DNA of 64,000 nucleotides from Sphingobacteriales bacterium (GCA_016700115.1 CP064999.1:4707501-4771500); one strand, 5' to 3'; shown: positions 8,044-17,446, counted from the stretch's first letter. The notes: generated by a model not told the origin, from the letters alone. Program-made: numbers and translations.

Positions 8044-8967
8044 TTATTCTCCGTAAGCCACAATTACTTGTGCGTGCTGAATTATTTTGTTGTTGAAATA
8101 TATTTCCGGTTTAATTATTCTGCGAATAATCTGTTCGCCTTCCTTTAAAGACGGGTCCGGTTCCATTGTAGCCTGCATATTCATTCCTTCTTTATAAGGC
8201 TTGTTCAACAGGTCAACGATTTCATATCCTTTTGCTTTGAAGTTATCCAACACATTGGCGACTGCAATAGAAAGCTGCCTATGCCCTCTAACTTTATTGT
8301 CCATGTGAGCTAAGTTCATTTGCATTTTTACGATTTCGTCAGCCACTTTTAGCGCCAATGAATGGTCAATTGCATCTGTAGAGTTTACTTTTGTTTCTTG
8401 CTTTAATAACTCCATTTGAACATTATACAATTCTGCAAGTTTAGTGTTAATTTGAACTAGTTCTTCTTCTATGAATTTCTTAGCGTTGTTAAATCTTGCA
8501 ACCATATCTATCTTATCCGTTTTCTGCCTTCTGCTCAACAACCAATATAAAAGCCCCGAAAGCAGAATTGCCAAAAGCACACCGATAATTCCGATAAGCG
8601 AATTTTTGCTCAATGATTCGGAAACTTCATTGATTCTGTCTTCGTTTGTTTTATTTGTTTCGTTGATTTTGGTTTCAAGTTCTTCTGCTGTTTTTGCAAT
8701 GACATTTGTGTTCTCTTGGATTTTCTGTTTAAGGGCTTCAATAATAGAATCATTTGACTTTTTAGGTGCCTCATTATGAGTTGGTGCTTCCTTTTTCAAA
8801 TTTTTTTTGTCTGATAGTAGCGATTTATAGCCAAACACATTCTGTTTTGAATCTTTTCCCAAGCCTGTTGTCTTTAGAGTATCTTCATGAGCAGAAACAC
8901 TAATACCAGTCAAATTCAAAAGAGCAAATGTTAAGATAACTATTGAAACACCATTAAAATTTAGCAT
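8044..8967 (-). CDS. Membrane-anchored coiled-coil protein with GrpE-like C-terminal wing
   Basis: The product has 307 residues. A signal-like hydrophobic N-terminus (about 8-26) is followed by a Lys/Glu/Asn-rich coiled coil (about 70-120). A strong transmembrane helix (IGIIGVLLAILLSGLLYWLL, about 125-144) comes next, then RRQK, then a long helical segment to about 230. The last 70 residues (VLDNFKAKGYEIVDLLNKPY, an acidic EPDPSLKEGEQII stretch, then KPEIYFNNKIIQHAQVIVA) follow the order of the GrpE beta-wing: a predicted pocket, EGTVVEV and VLRPAMVVVA. GrpE is the nucleotide-exchange factor of Hsp70. The gene overlaps the upstream gene by 14 nt and ends 23 nt before the Hsp70 start. I infer a membrane-tethered exchange factor; the match is by eye and remote. 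Confidence 0.7.
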   Translation of the reverse strand: MLNFNGVSIVILTFALLNLTGISVSAHEDTLKTTGLGKDSKQNVFGYKSLLSDKKNLKKEAPTHNEAPKKSNDSIIEALKQKIQENTNVIAKTAEELETKINETNKTNEDRINEVSESLSKNSLIGIIGVLLAILLSGLLYWLLSRRQKTDKIDMVARFNNAKKFIEEELVQINTKLAELYNVQMELLKQETKVNSTDAIDHSLALKVADEIVKMQMNLAHMDNKVRGHRQLSIAVANVLDNFKAKGYEIVDLLNKPYKEGMNMQATMEPDPSLKEGEQIIRRIIKPEIYFNNKIIQHAQVIVAYGE

Positions 8968-11074
8968 TTTTAATTTTATTTTTAAGTTCAGTTATAATCG
9001 CTTGTTGTTCTAATATTTTTTGTTTTTTCTTGTTCTCTGATTTCCTTTCCAATTTATCTATTACTTCTTGTTGATTTCTGATTTCCCTGTTTCTTTCCTC
9101 TTGACTTCTTAAAAACTGCCACTCACATATTCTATCCATTTTGTAATATTCACTCCTGATTTCATGCTCAAAGTATGTAGTGTTCCTAATTGTCATTAAT
9201 CTCGTTTCAGCATATCGCAGTTGTGCTTGTAATCTCTCTTTTGGTGTAAATCTTTCTATTTGAAAAGATGTTTCATAAATTATTTTATTTTCAAACCAAA
9301 CCTCAATTTTGTGTTTTCCTATTTCAAAAACACATTTTTTATTGTTTCCCCATGCAGTAAGCCATATCTGTTTAGTATTTTCATCAATCAAAATTTCTGT
9401 TTTATTAGTAAATTTTTTAGGAGAATAATCAGGATTGGAATCTAATTTTCCGTTTGGTTTAAAATACTTGGTTAATAAGGTTAGATTTAGCGATTTGAAA
9501 ACTTCAACCTCTAATTGCAAACTTATGAATCTGACTTGAGAATGGTAAAAGGGTATTGTGTTTTGAAGCAGATTATATTTAACATCTGTATTTAAAACTT
9601 TGGAGCTGGTTATAGAAAATATTTCAGCTATAGGTAATGGCTCTTCAAAGTTCTCTTCGAAGGTTAATTTTTCATTTTCTTTAGAAGGTTCTTTAATTTT
9701 TGGAGTTTTAAAAATTAAATAATTAACTATTGTTTTCTGAGAAGAATTTAATTTACCCATTATGAAATCAACCAAACTTCTGTATTCATTTAATCTTTTC
9801 TTATCATTTATATTTTTGATTTTTTCAACGTTATGCGGTGGTATTGCTTTCTTAATTAACTCTATTACTTTTTCCCAATCAATAGAATTTTCGATCATTT
9901 TATTAACTAGGTCCCAATTTATAGACTCTCCCCATTTTAAGGTTTTTTCTTGCTCTTTGACTTCTGCTGTAATTTTTGCTTTATTAGTTTCATAGGCATT
10001 TTTTATGGATAGTAACAAATCTATTGCTTGCGAAAGTTCTCTGTCTTTAATTTCAGCAAGCGTATTGATGCTGTCTTTAACTCTGTCTTTTATAAGAATA
10101 CCAACGGCAAGTGTTTCCGCATATTTTGCCAATTGCATTGAGAATTCAAAGTAGTTGCTGCTTTCTTTTTCTTGACTTACGTTGAAATAGTCTATACTGC
10201 ATTGCAGAATTTCGTTGGCTGTTTTGTCGGCAATAGAAACATATCTTAGGTCGGTTGTTCCCAAAGTGTTTTTTAGCTGTGTCAATTCGCTTACCGCCGA
10301 ATTATACAATTCCTCTCCCGCCTCTGCTGCCGCCACTTTATTTGCTGTTCGTTTGTTTTGAGTGGCTTCTATTTTCTTCTGTATTTGTTCAATAAGTTTC
10401 TGAACAAAACCTTTCAGGAAATCCTCTTTTGCTGAAAAAGTTTGTTTTGTTAAAATTTCAATTAGTTTAAAGAACGTTTTGCTCCCATGTGTTTCTAACT
10501 CACTTTTCAAAGCATTGAGAAATAGAAGCTGGATTTCCTTTTTGGTGGTTTTATAGGTTTGGTCGGTTGCTTTTGTTTGCAAATCGGTTACAAACTCGCT
10601 TTCAAGAAATTTGAGTTTCAGGGTCAGGGCTTCTTCAAAAAGTGGTTGGTTTACGCTTGTTCCGTTGATGCTGTTACAAAGCAAAAGCGTAGAAAGGTTA
10701 TGAAATGCAGAACCGTTTTTTGATGTTACGTTACCCGAACTTATTACCTTTTGCCAAAACTCAATCGCACGTTTTGAATCGGAATCTTTCAGGGCATCAA
10801 ATGCAGGTTCGTCTGTAATGTCGTTACCTTTGAAAAACCAAAACAAAGCGGCACTTATCTTATCACTGTCGAAATGAAGTTTTGATGCGGCTTCCGAAAC
10901 GCTGTCAACGGTTCTGTGTAAGTTTCCGAGGATTGGAAAACTGAAGTCGTCTTCCGGTTCATGTTCGGCTGCAAGAAATTTTTTAAGCCTGTTAATTTGC
11001 CTTGTTTGCTCCCTTGCAGTTGCGCCGACAAGCAAACCTACCTTTCTGTATGGATTGTTTTGTACTAACTTCAT
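8954..11074 (-). CDS. Large helical protein with J-domain-like N-terminus, first gene of the Hsp70 operon
   Basis: The product has 706 residues. The N-terminus NPYRKVGLLVGATAREQTRQ resembles the opening of J domains (.YY.VLGV...A...EIK). It is followed by FSFPILGNLHRTVDSVSEA and KISAALFWFFKGN, a combination I recall from Bacteroidota proteins next to Hsp70 genes. There is no HPD tripeptide, so it is not a canonical DnaJ. Residues about 110-450 are helical, possibly TPR-like. A beta-rich region around 500-600 includes IWLTAWGNNKKCVFEIGKHK. A charged coiled coil (about 615-706, SQEERNREIRNQQEVIDKLE) closes the protein. The gene begins the operon and overlaps the GrpE-like gene by 14 nt. I infer a co-chaperone or scaffold. 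The central and C-terminal parts have no recognised family. Confidence 0.7.
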   Translation of the reverse strand: MKLVQNNPYRKVGLLVGATAREQTRQINRLKKFLAAEHEPEDDFSFPILGNLHRTVDSVSEAASKLHFDSDKISAALFWFFKGNDITDEPAFDALKDSDSKRAIEFWQKVISSGNVTSKNGSAFHNLSTLLLCNSINGTSVNQPLFEEALTLKLKFLESEFVTDLQTKATDQTYKTTKKEIQLLFLNALKSELETHGSKTFFKLIEILTKQTFSAKEDFLKGFVQKLIEQIQKKIEATQNKRTANKVAAAEAGEELYNSAVSELTQLKNTLGTTDLRYVSIADKTANEILQCSIDYFNVSQEKESSNYFEFSMQLAKYAETLAVGILIKDRVKDSINTLAEIKDRELSQAIDLLLSIKNAYETNKAKITAEVKEQEKTLKWGESINWDLVNKMIENSIDWEKVIELIKKAIPPHNVEKIKNINDKKRLNEYRSLVDFIMGKLNSSQKTIVNYLIFKTPKIKEPSKENEKLTFEENFEEPLPIAEIFSITSSKVLNTDVKYNLLQNTIPFYHSQVRFISLQLEVEVFKSLNLTLLTKYFKPNGKLDSNPDYSPKKFTNKTEILIDENTKQIWLTAWGNNKKCVFEIGKHKIEVWFENKIIYETSFQIERFTPKERLQAQLRYAETRLMTIRNTTYFEHEIRSEYYKMDRICEWQFLRSQEERNREIRNQQEVIDKLERKSENKKKQKILEQQAIITELKNKIKNAKF

Positions 11075-11880
11075 TCTGCTGCTACGGTATTTATAAAAAA
11101 ATCAGCGCAGGCTAATTCCCTTTACTTCTTTGTTGAGGTTAGACCAAAAACCCTTACCACTAAGTAAAAGGGAGGATTTTTAAGCAAATCAAAATATCGT
11201 TACGCCGGTTATTGTGTTGCTTTATTTGGTTATATTTGATGGTTGCGCAAATATAATTGTTTAGCATTTGTTATTACTATGTTTTAAAAATTATTTTAAA
11301 AAAATCTGCTCAATGGGATTTGGATTGTTATTATAAAATCATTTCACCTCTTCTATGTTTTTGTTTGAAGGTTATTGTCCACTTTTCGCTGTCTGATTTC
11401 TTTTGTTAAACCCGTACCCGAGTTCCTTTAAGGTCTTGTCGCAATAAACGAATATACCGGTTAAACCCAACCCTATCAAATCAGAACAAATTGGATTATT
11501 GGTTGATACAGCATAATGAAACGAAGTCGGTGTGCAACAAAACATTTTTACCGCACAAAATCGTAACGTTTTACCGACAGATTATCAAGGTAAAAAAAAG
11601 CTCTTCTTTCCGGTTAAAAACCTTTAAAATAGCACTTCTATTTGAAAAAGGGATACTGCTACTTAGTAAGGGCAAACATACGAGGTAATAATTTCGGTGC
11701 ATACTTTTTCAGAAATCTAAAACCGCAATAAGATTAGCCAAGGAGGGATATAAGATTTGCCTCCCCCAAATTTCTTCAAGAGTAACTCTCAAGAGGAGGA
11801 TTTAGTTGCTAATTCGAAACGGGGTTTGGGTTCTTCTTAACGTTGTTGGAGAGTTTTCCTAAAAGGTTGCTTCGGTTGTT
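11075..11880. other. 806-bp intergenic region upstream of the Hsp70 operon
   Basis: It separates the operon's first gene from the 3' end of priA. Apart from the promoter candidate at 11248-11255 I see only AT-rich sequence and weak inverted repeats. A 65-codon plus-strand frame at 11491-11688 has no protein-like features. The length suggests a boundary between accessory and core DNA, but no tRNA, direct repeat or integrase marks it. Confidence 0.4.
11248..11255 (-). promoter_or_regulatory. Candidate -7 box for the Hsp70 operon
   Basis: On the minus strand this reads TATATTTG, matching the Bacteroidota TAnnTTTG element. It lies about 174 nt upstream of the first operon gene (ATG at 11074). 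No clear -33 TTTG partner is seen, so the call is tentative. Confidence 0.4.
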
Positions 11881-14334
11881 CTAATACGGGTCAACATCCA
11901 ACTGTACGACAACTTGTTTGTAGTTTATATCCGAGTTTAACTGGGATATGGTTTGTAAAATTTGTTGTTTGGTCGAAGTTAGGGGGGAGTTCTGCTCGAT
12001 TTTGATTAGGATTTGTCTCAAATAATAGTTTCTTATACGGGCAACCGCAGGAACGCTTGGCCCGAGGAGATTGCAGGTTATGGTTGACTTTAAGGATTTT
12101 GCCAGTTCGAAGGCTGCGTGGTTTACTTTTTCGGCGTTTGTGTGCTTCAAAGTAATCATAATCAGACGGGTAAAAGGTGGAAACCGAAACTTTGCTCTTT
12201 CATATAATTCAGAGGTAAAAAAGCCTGTATAATTATTTTGTAGCACAAATTCTATAATACGGCTGTATTGAGCTTTAGTCTGAATAATAACTTTCCCTTG
12301 TTTGGCACGTCTTCCAGCTCTTCCACTTACCTGAAGCATCAACTGAAATGCTCTTTCAGCAGATCTGAAGTCCGGATAATTAATTAGTTGATCGGCGCTT
12401 AAAATTCCAACTACGTTTACATGATCAAAGTCAAGTCCTTTGGTTACCATTTGCGTGCCGACTAAAATATCGGTTTGCTTTTTCTCAAAATCAGCAATCA
12501 CTTTTTCAAATCCTGTTTTAGTTCGGGCAACTTCCCAATCAAGCCTGTTTATCGTGGCATGTGGAAAAAATGCTTTTAAATCGTCTTCTATTTTTTCTGT
12601 TCCAAACCCATGTTGCGCAAAATGAGTACTGCTGCAAAGTTTACATTTGGAGATAGATTTCATTTTATATCCGCAGTAATGGCACTTTAATTCATGCGAA
12701 TATTTATGATAAGTCAGACTGACATCGCAATGTGGACACTGTGGAATCCATCCACACGTTTCGCATGATACATAGGGCGCATATCCTCTTCGGTTTTGAA
12801 ACAATATAACTTGTTCTTTTAAGTTCAGGGCTTCGGTCATTTCATGTATGAGCTGTTTGCTGAAATGAGTTCGGACTTCATTTTTCTTAGCCGCTTGAAT
12901 CATGTTTACAATTTCAATTTGGGGCGGCTCAACATCACCATAACGGCGGTCTAATGTTACTAATCCATATTTCAGGGTTTTAGTGGCATTATAATAACTT
13001 TCTAAGGATGGGGTAGCAGAACCTAAAATGGTCTTGGCTTTAAAGAGTGAAGACATATAAATGGCTGCATCTCTTGCATGATAGCGGGGAGCAGGATCAA
13101 ACTGTTTAAACGAAGTATCGTGTTCTTCATCCACTATAGTCAAACCTAAATCAACAAAAGGAAGTAATAGTGCTGAGCGAGCACCAAGAATTACTTTGTA
13201 TTCCGAATTCAAAACTTTTTGCCAGATTTCTATCCGTTCGAAATCATTAAACTTGGAATGATAAATACCGACATCATTGCCAAATACTTTTCGCAAACGA
13301 TTTATCATTTGACTGGTTAAGGCAATTTCGGGGACAAGGTATAATGCTTGTTTACCTTTTTGGAGTGTATCTTGGATGAGCTTTAGATAAAGTTGTGTTT
13401 TACCGCTCGAAGTAACCCCATGTAACAATATTACTCCCTTTGTTTCAAATTGACGCAGAATGTGGTCATAAGCTTCCTGTTGATGTTCGGTTAGCAAGTC
13501 AATTGTTGAAGAAAGGTCTGAAAGCTCAGGCAAACGGCTGGTAATTTTATCTTCTTTGATAAATATTCCTTTCTTCACAAGCAACTGTATATCAGCGCTT
13601 TTAACCTGAGCAAAGTTTTCTAATTCTTTAATTCGAATTGAATCTTGCAGGGTTTTATTTTTTAACTGAAGATATGCCATCAAGACCGACAATTGTTTGG
13701 GAGCTTTATTTAGTTTTTCAAACAAATCCCTCAACAAATTTTCGTCTTTATAATCATCAGTCAGCCTGATTAGTGTCTCCATTTTGGGTTTGTAGCGCTC
13801 TACCAACTCTTCGCTGACCAATATTGCTCCTTTTTCAATCAGAGATTTAATGATATACAATACATTCTTTTTGTTTAATATCAACTTTACATCGTCAATA
13901 GTAATTTTTGATTGTTTTATCAAGGCTTCAGCGATCATATACTCATCGTCAGTCAGTAGAGAATAATCATATTTAAAAGAAGGATTTAACTCTAAATTGG
14001 TTTCGCTCGACAACTTAAAAGCAGCGGGCAAAGCGGCGTTCATTACATCGCCTTCTGTACACATATAATATTCGGATATCCATTTCCAAAAATTTAGTTG
14101 GATTTGGGTAACAATTGGATTCTCATCCAACACACTAAGAATTGGCTTGACCAAATATGAAGGAGGATCATCAGTAAAAATTTCTTTAACAATACCTGCA
14201 TACACTCTTTTTTGTCCAAACTGAATCTCAACTCTTTTGCCGGCTGCTATGGTTTCTGTTAAAGATTCAGGAACCTCGTAAGAGTAATCATGAGAAAGTG
14301 ATAAGGGTAAAATAACTTTTGCGTAAGTAGGCAT
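11881..14334 (-). CDS. priA: Primosomal protein N' (PriA helicase)
   Basis: At 817 residues this is full length. PriA recognises stalled forks and D-loops and reloads the replisome. The N-terminal 3'-end-binding domain begins MPTYAKVILPLSLSHDYSYE. The helicase core has Walker A in GVTSSGKTQLYLKL (near residue 306), DEEH in LTIVDEEHDTSFKQ, and motif III in ILGSATPSLES. A paired zinc-binding insert is intact (CETCGWIPQCPHC, CHYCG, CKLCS). Motifs V and VI are present as ILVGTQMVTKGLDF and QVSGRAGR. It follows the miaE-like gene by 44 nt on the same strand and may be cotranscribed with it. Nothing looks degraded. Confidence 0.97.
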   Translation of the reverse strand: MPTYAKVILPLSLSHDYSYEVPESLTETIAAGKRVEIQFGQKRVYAGIVKEIFTDDPPSYLVKPILSVLDENPIVTQIQLNFWKWISEYYMCTEGDVMNAALPAAFKLSSETNLELNPSFKYDYSLLTDDEYMIAEALIKQSKITIDDVKLILNKKNVLYIIKSLIEKGAILVSEELVERYKPKMETLIRLTDDYKDENLLRDLFEKLNKAPKQLSVLMAYLQLKNKTLQDSIRIKELENFAQVKSADIQLLVKKGIFIKEDKITSRLPELSDLSSTIDLLTEHQQEAYDHILRQFETKGVILLHGVTSSGKTQLYLKLIQDTLQKGKQALYLVPEIALTSQMINRLRKVFGNDVGIYHSKFNDFERIEIWQKVLNSEYKVILGARSALLLPFVDLGLTIVDEEHDTSFKQFDPAPRYHARDAAIYMSSLFKAKTILGSATPSLESYYNATKTLKYGLVTLDRRYGDVEPPQIEIVNMIQAAKKNEVRTHFSKQLIHEMTEALNLKEQVILFQNRRGYAPYVSCETCGWIPQCPHCDVSLTYHKYSHELKCHYCGYKMKSISKCKLCSSTHFAQHGFGTEKIEDDLKAFFPHATINRLDWEVARTKTGFEKVIADFEKKQTDILVGTQMVTKGLDFDHVNVVGILSADQLINYPDFRSAERAFQLMLQVSGRAGRRAKQGKVIIQTKAQYSRIIEFVLQNNYTGFFTSELYERAKFRFPPFTRLIMITLKHTNAEKVNHAAFELAKSLKSTITCNLLGPSVPAVARIRNYYLRQILIKIEQNSPLTSTKQQILQTISQLNSDINYKQVVVQLDVDPY

Positions 14335-14378
14335 TATTGATAATGATTTCGGTACTTTTTGTATCTTGCGTAACTTTT

Positions 14379-14969
14379 TTAGTGCATTCGATCCCCGCGA
14401 AGTGTTAAATTCTGCATCACCTCTGCTTCAAAATCCAGCCATTCCAACCATCGTTCTTTAGTTCGTTCTTTGGAAGTATATAATCTTGATAAATCAAGAA
14501 AAAGCGTATAATGAGCTGCTTCTGCTACCATTAGTTTGTAGTAAAATTTTTGCAACTCAATATCTGAAATGTTTTTGGACAACAATTTAAACCGCTCACA
14601 ACTACGGGCTTCAATTAATCCACACATCAATAATTTATCTAAAAGCTGTTCGTCACGGCTTACCCCTTTTCGGATAAATTTAAGCAATTCATTCACATAT
14701 TCGTCTTTGCGTTGCCTTCCCAATTTTAAGTTGCGTTTTTTTAGTTCGGACAATACCATTCTGAAATGCCCCCATTCTTCGGTGACTATAGGGGCTAATT
14801 GTTCTACAAGCTCTGTTTTTTCGGGATATTGCTGTATGAGCGAGATACAGGATGATGCTGCCTTTTGTTCGCAGTAGGCATGATCTGTCAAAATATCTTC
14901 AATGCTGATTTGAGCAAGGTTAACCCATCTTGGGTCAGTTGGCAATTGCAAACGCAAAATTGTATTCAT
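14379..14969 (-). CDS. miaE: tRNA-(ms2io6A)-hydroxylase MiaE-like diiron protein
   Basis: MiaE hydroxylates the isopentenyl side chain of ms2i6A37 in tRNA using a carboxylate-bridged diiron centre. The ferritin-like ligand pattern is visible: E and H residues in DHAYCEQKAASS, EEWGHFRMV, LIEARSCERF and VAEAAHYTLFLDL. I take the start at 14969 (MNTILRLQLPTDPRW), giving 196 residues, because this is where family similarity begins. An in-frame upstream start at 14999 would add ten residues. It lies 44 nt upstream of priA on the same strand and diverges from yebC. The hydroxylase assignment rests on the motif pattern, and other diiron activities cannot be excluded. Confidence 0.85.
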   Translation of the reverse strand: MNTILRLQLPTDPRWVNLAQISIEDILTDHAYCEQKAASSCISLIQQYPEKTELVEQLAPIVTEEWGHFRMVLSELKKRNLKLGRQRKDEYVNELLKFIRKGVSRDEQLLDKLLMCGLIEARSCERFKLLSKNISDIELQKFYYKLMVAEAAHYTLFLDLSRLYTSKERTKERWLEWLDFEAEVMQNLTLRGDRMH

Positions 14970-15062
14970 GGTGTAGAAAAGAAAGTTTTTGTTTATCAAA
15001 ATAGTTTTGACCGAAACGGCAATCGTTTTTTGCTGTAGATTTTAACTGTTGCTAAAAGACTA

Positions 15063-15070
15063 CAAAATTA
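15063..15070 (-). promoter_or_regulatory. Candidate -7 box upstream of miaE
   Basis: The minus strand reads TAATTTTG, a TAnnTTTG match, 94 nt before the chosen miaE start. It would also drive priA if the two are cotranscribed. Confidence 0.45.
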
Positions 15071-15143
15071 ACTAAAATAAAGATTGACTAAAGCCAATCG
15101 TTAAAAACCGGGGTTTTGTTCGTTTGATTTACATCAAATGGTG

Positions 15144-15151
15144 TAATTTTG
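15144..15151 (+). promoter_or_regulatory. Candidate promoter of yebC
   Basis: TAATTTTG fits the TAnnTTTG -7 element, and a TTTG at 15123-15126 is placed 17 nt upstream as a possible -33 element. This would give yebC a leader of about 155 nt. No riboswitch or attenuator structure is apparent in the leader. Confidence 0.5.
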
Positions 15152-15312
15152 CACTGAAAATTGTTGGGAAACTTTTTTGAGGCTTTTTCGACTATAATTT
15201 TAGAATGAAGCGATCAACTTAAGATAAACAATTTTGTAGGTGACTGATAAAAGTTATTTAGTTACCCATTGATATTTCGATTTAATTACTATTAATTAGC
15301 ATAAACAGGATT

Positions 15313-16020
15313 ATGGGAAGAGCATTTGAAAAGAGAAAAACCCAAAAAATGGCTCGTTGGAGCCAAATTTCCAAAGCATTTACCCGCATAGGTAAAGAGA
15401 TTGCAATATCTGTTAAATTAGGTGGTCCCGACCCTGTTTCCAATCCCAGGTTAAGGATGGCTATCCAAAATGCTAAGGCGGTAAATATGCCTAAAGAAAA
15501 GGTTGAAAACGCTATTAAAAGGGCATCCAACAAAGAAGAAAAAGATTTTAACGAAGTGGTTTATGAAGGATATGGGCCAAATGCGGTTGCAATCGTCGTT
15601 GAATGTGCCACCGATAATCCAACCCGGACCGTTGCAAATTTGAGAACCTATTTCAACAAAAACAATGGCGCACTTGGCAAAACCGGTTCTCTGGATTTCT
15701 TATTTGAACGTCAAGGTGTTTTCACTATTCACAAAGGCACAATTGATCCGGAGGAAATAGAATTGGAATTAATTGATTTCGGAGCGGAAGAAGTTGAAGG
15801 AGACGGGGATGAAATTTATATTTATACAGCCTTTGAGAGTTTTGGTATCATGCAAAAAGCACTCGAAGACAAAGGTATTGAAGTAATCAAAGCAGAACTG
15901 CAAAGGTTTCCGTTAAATACAGTTGCACTAACCGAAGAGCAGGAAGAACAAGTCAATAAACTGTTGGAAAAATTAGAAGAAGATGATGATGTTCAACAGG
16001 TTTTTCACAATATGGCTTAA
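15313..16020 (+). CDS. yebC: YebC/PmpR-TACO1 family protein
   Basis: The 235-residue product has the family signature throughout: MGRAFEKRKTQKMARWSQIS, GGPDPVSNPRLRMAIQNAK, MPKEKVENAIKRAS, YEGYGPNAVAIVVE and GSLDFLFERQGVF. It ends in a helical, acidic tail (LLEKLEEDDDVQQVFHNM). Members have been described as transcriptional regulators and more recently as ribosome-associated factors that help translation through proline stretches. The second role fits a genome carrying proteins with poly-Pro linkers, though that connection is only suggestive. The gene stands alone with its own promoter and ends just before a bidirectional terminator. Confidence 0.97.
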   Translation: MGRAFEKRKTQKMARWSQISKAFTRIGKEIAISVKLGGPDPVSNPRLRMAIQNAKAVNMPKEKVENAIKRASNKEEKDFNEVVYEGYGPNAVAIVVECATDNPTRTVANLRTYFNKNNGALGKTGSLDFLFERQGVFTIHKGTIDPEEIELELIDFGAEEVEGDGDEIYIYTAFESFGIMQKALEDKGIEVIKAELQRFPLNTVALTEEQEEQVNKLLEKLEEDDDVQQVFHNMA

Positions 16021-16060
16021 CAGAAAAAATGCTTTTTGATTCAAACTCTGGCATAAATAA

Positions 16061-16092
16061 AAACACCCCTGATTGAAAAGTCAGGGGTGTTT
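16061..16092. terminator. Bidirectional intrinsic terminator between yebC and the DUF4270 gene
   Basis: A 12-bp perfect stem (AAACACCCCTGA with TCAGGGGTGTTT) encloses an 8-nt loop. T-runs or A-runs on both sides let it serve both convergent genes. Confidence 0.9.
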
Positions 16093-16114
16093 TTTTATGG
16101 TTAAACAAGAAAGG

Positions 16115-17446
16115 CTATTGAAGTTCTGTGCAAATCAGGGTAAACTTCATCGGATATTCGGGATGATCGGGACCGCCAATCATTATTCGGTTTGGATTGC
16201 TTCTCTGAAGCTCGGTAAATACCTGTTCAATCGCATCCTGAACAATTCCATTTATTTTTTGCTGTGTGTAAAAGCTAAACACAAACTTGAATTTATTCAG
16301 TTTTTCTCCGTTTAGTCCTTCCTCCTCTGTTAAAACAGCAGTTGTAATTGATCTTAAAATCTTATTGGTTGTAGTATCATAAGTTACCAATGCAAGGGTT
16401 GTGGGCAACTGAAACAATTCGAAAGAATTTGGAATAACAGTCATTTCCAATTCTGCCTTATTTACGGCATAGCTATTTAAATTTGTTAAATAAGGAAAGT
16501 TTAGACTAAAACCTAATCCTGCTGCACCTTTTAAGTAAACTATTTCCTGACCATTTGGTTTCGGCTGTTCCATCGAGGTTTTAACCTGTGTGTTTGAATA
16601 GTCGTGCTTAAAATAATTGCTGACGGCAGACAACGCACTTACCGGCAAATCGAGTGTCAGGTTTTTGCGACTGCCTTGACTGTAATAGATGGTCAGCCTC
16701 GTTCTTGATGCCAACATATCTATATATGCAATCCCGTTATTAGAAGATGAAGGTGAGATATACAATCCTTTAAAATACTGCCGGAAGTTAGAATTGTCTG
16801 ATAAATTGATAGTTCCGGATTGTGATAAAATCCTGTTTCCAAAATCTCTGCTTAATGGTATTCTAATATGTGGTTCTGTTTTGACAAAAACTAATGAATC
16901 CTGATCGTTCTGGTCTTTTAACAGTTTGCTAAATATGGTAACGCTGTCTGAAGGAGCTAAATAATAATCTGTTAAATATCCAATCGGCAAGGGGTTAAAA
17001 CCAAATTGTTTGTTTGAGTAATAAACATTTCCAGCTTGCATGGATTCCGTCAATTCAAAAACCGTCAATCCGGTGGGAGCATCCGCATCTCCATAAACGC
17101 TTTTGTTAAAATATCTTAACGTAAGAACAATAGAATCCAACACTAAGGAATCGCCTAAATTGATATTGTTTGTAGGGATGATAAGTTGAGAAAAAATTGC
17201 TGCCTGCGTTTTACCTGCAATTTCATCGTTGACCGCTCCCAATAAATAAGGTATTCCGGAAACCGGAGGTGCTGTAGAAATACTGTCAGAGATAAATGTA
17301 TTTGCTTCAATTGTCAAAGTATCAATAGTGATGCTCTCAGGAAAAGCATCATCATTAAACAAATCTCCACCAATAGTTGTGGTTTTAGTACAAGAATTGA
17401 CAAATAATAAAAACAGTAAAAAAACTCCCGTAAGCAGACTTTTCAT
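16115..17446 (-). CDS. DUF4270 family outer-membrane lipoprotein
   Basis: The 443-residue product begins with MKSLLTGVFLLFLLFVNSC, a lipoprotein signal ending in a lipobox cysteine at residue 19. The early region GGDLFNDDAFPESITIDTLT and the phrase IPYLLGAVNDEIAGKTQAAI are typical of the DUF4270 family, a Bacteroidota-specific group of surface lipoproteins with beta-rich folds. DUF4270 genes are often next to a short glycogen-synthase-like gene, as here (129 nt upstream, same strand). The function of the family is not known to me. The gene ends at the shared terminator with yebC. Confidence 0.85.
   Translation of the reverse strand: MKSLLTGVFLLFLLFVNSCTKTTTIGGDLFNDDAFPESITIDTLTIEANTFISDSISTAPPVSGIPYLLGAVNDEIAGKTQAAIFSQLIIPTNNINLGDSLVLDSIVLTLRYFNKSVYGDADAPTGLTVFELTESMQAGNVYYSNKQFGFNPLPIGYLTDYYLAPSDSVTIFSKLLKDQNDQDSLVFVKTEPHIRIPLSRDFGNRILSQSGTINLSDNSNFRQYFKGLYISPSSSNNGIAYIDMLASRTRLTIYYSQGSRKNLTLDLPVSALSAVSNYFKHDYSNTQVKTSMEQPKPNGQEIVYLKGAAGLGFSLNFPYLTNLNSYAVNKAELEMTVIPNSFELFQLPTTLALVTYDTTTNKILRSITTAVLTEEEGLNGEKLNKFKFVFSFYTQQKINGIVQDAIEQVFTELQRSNPNRIMIGGPDHPEYPMKFTLICTELQ

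Noticed and set aside
11491..11688. 65-codon plus-strand frame upstream of priA's 3' end
   Set aside because: Random-like composition, no promoter box or RBS, and no recognisable motif.
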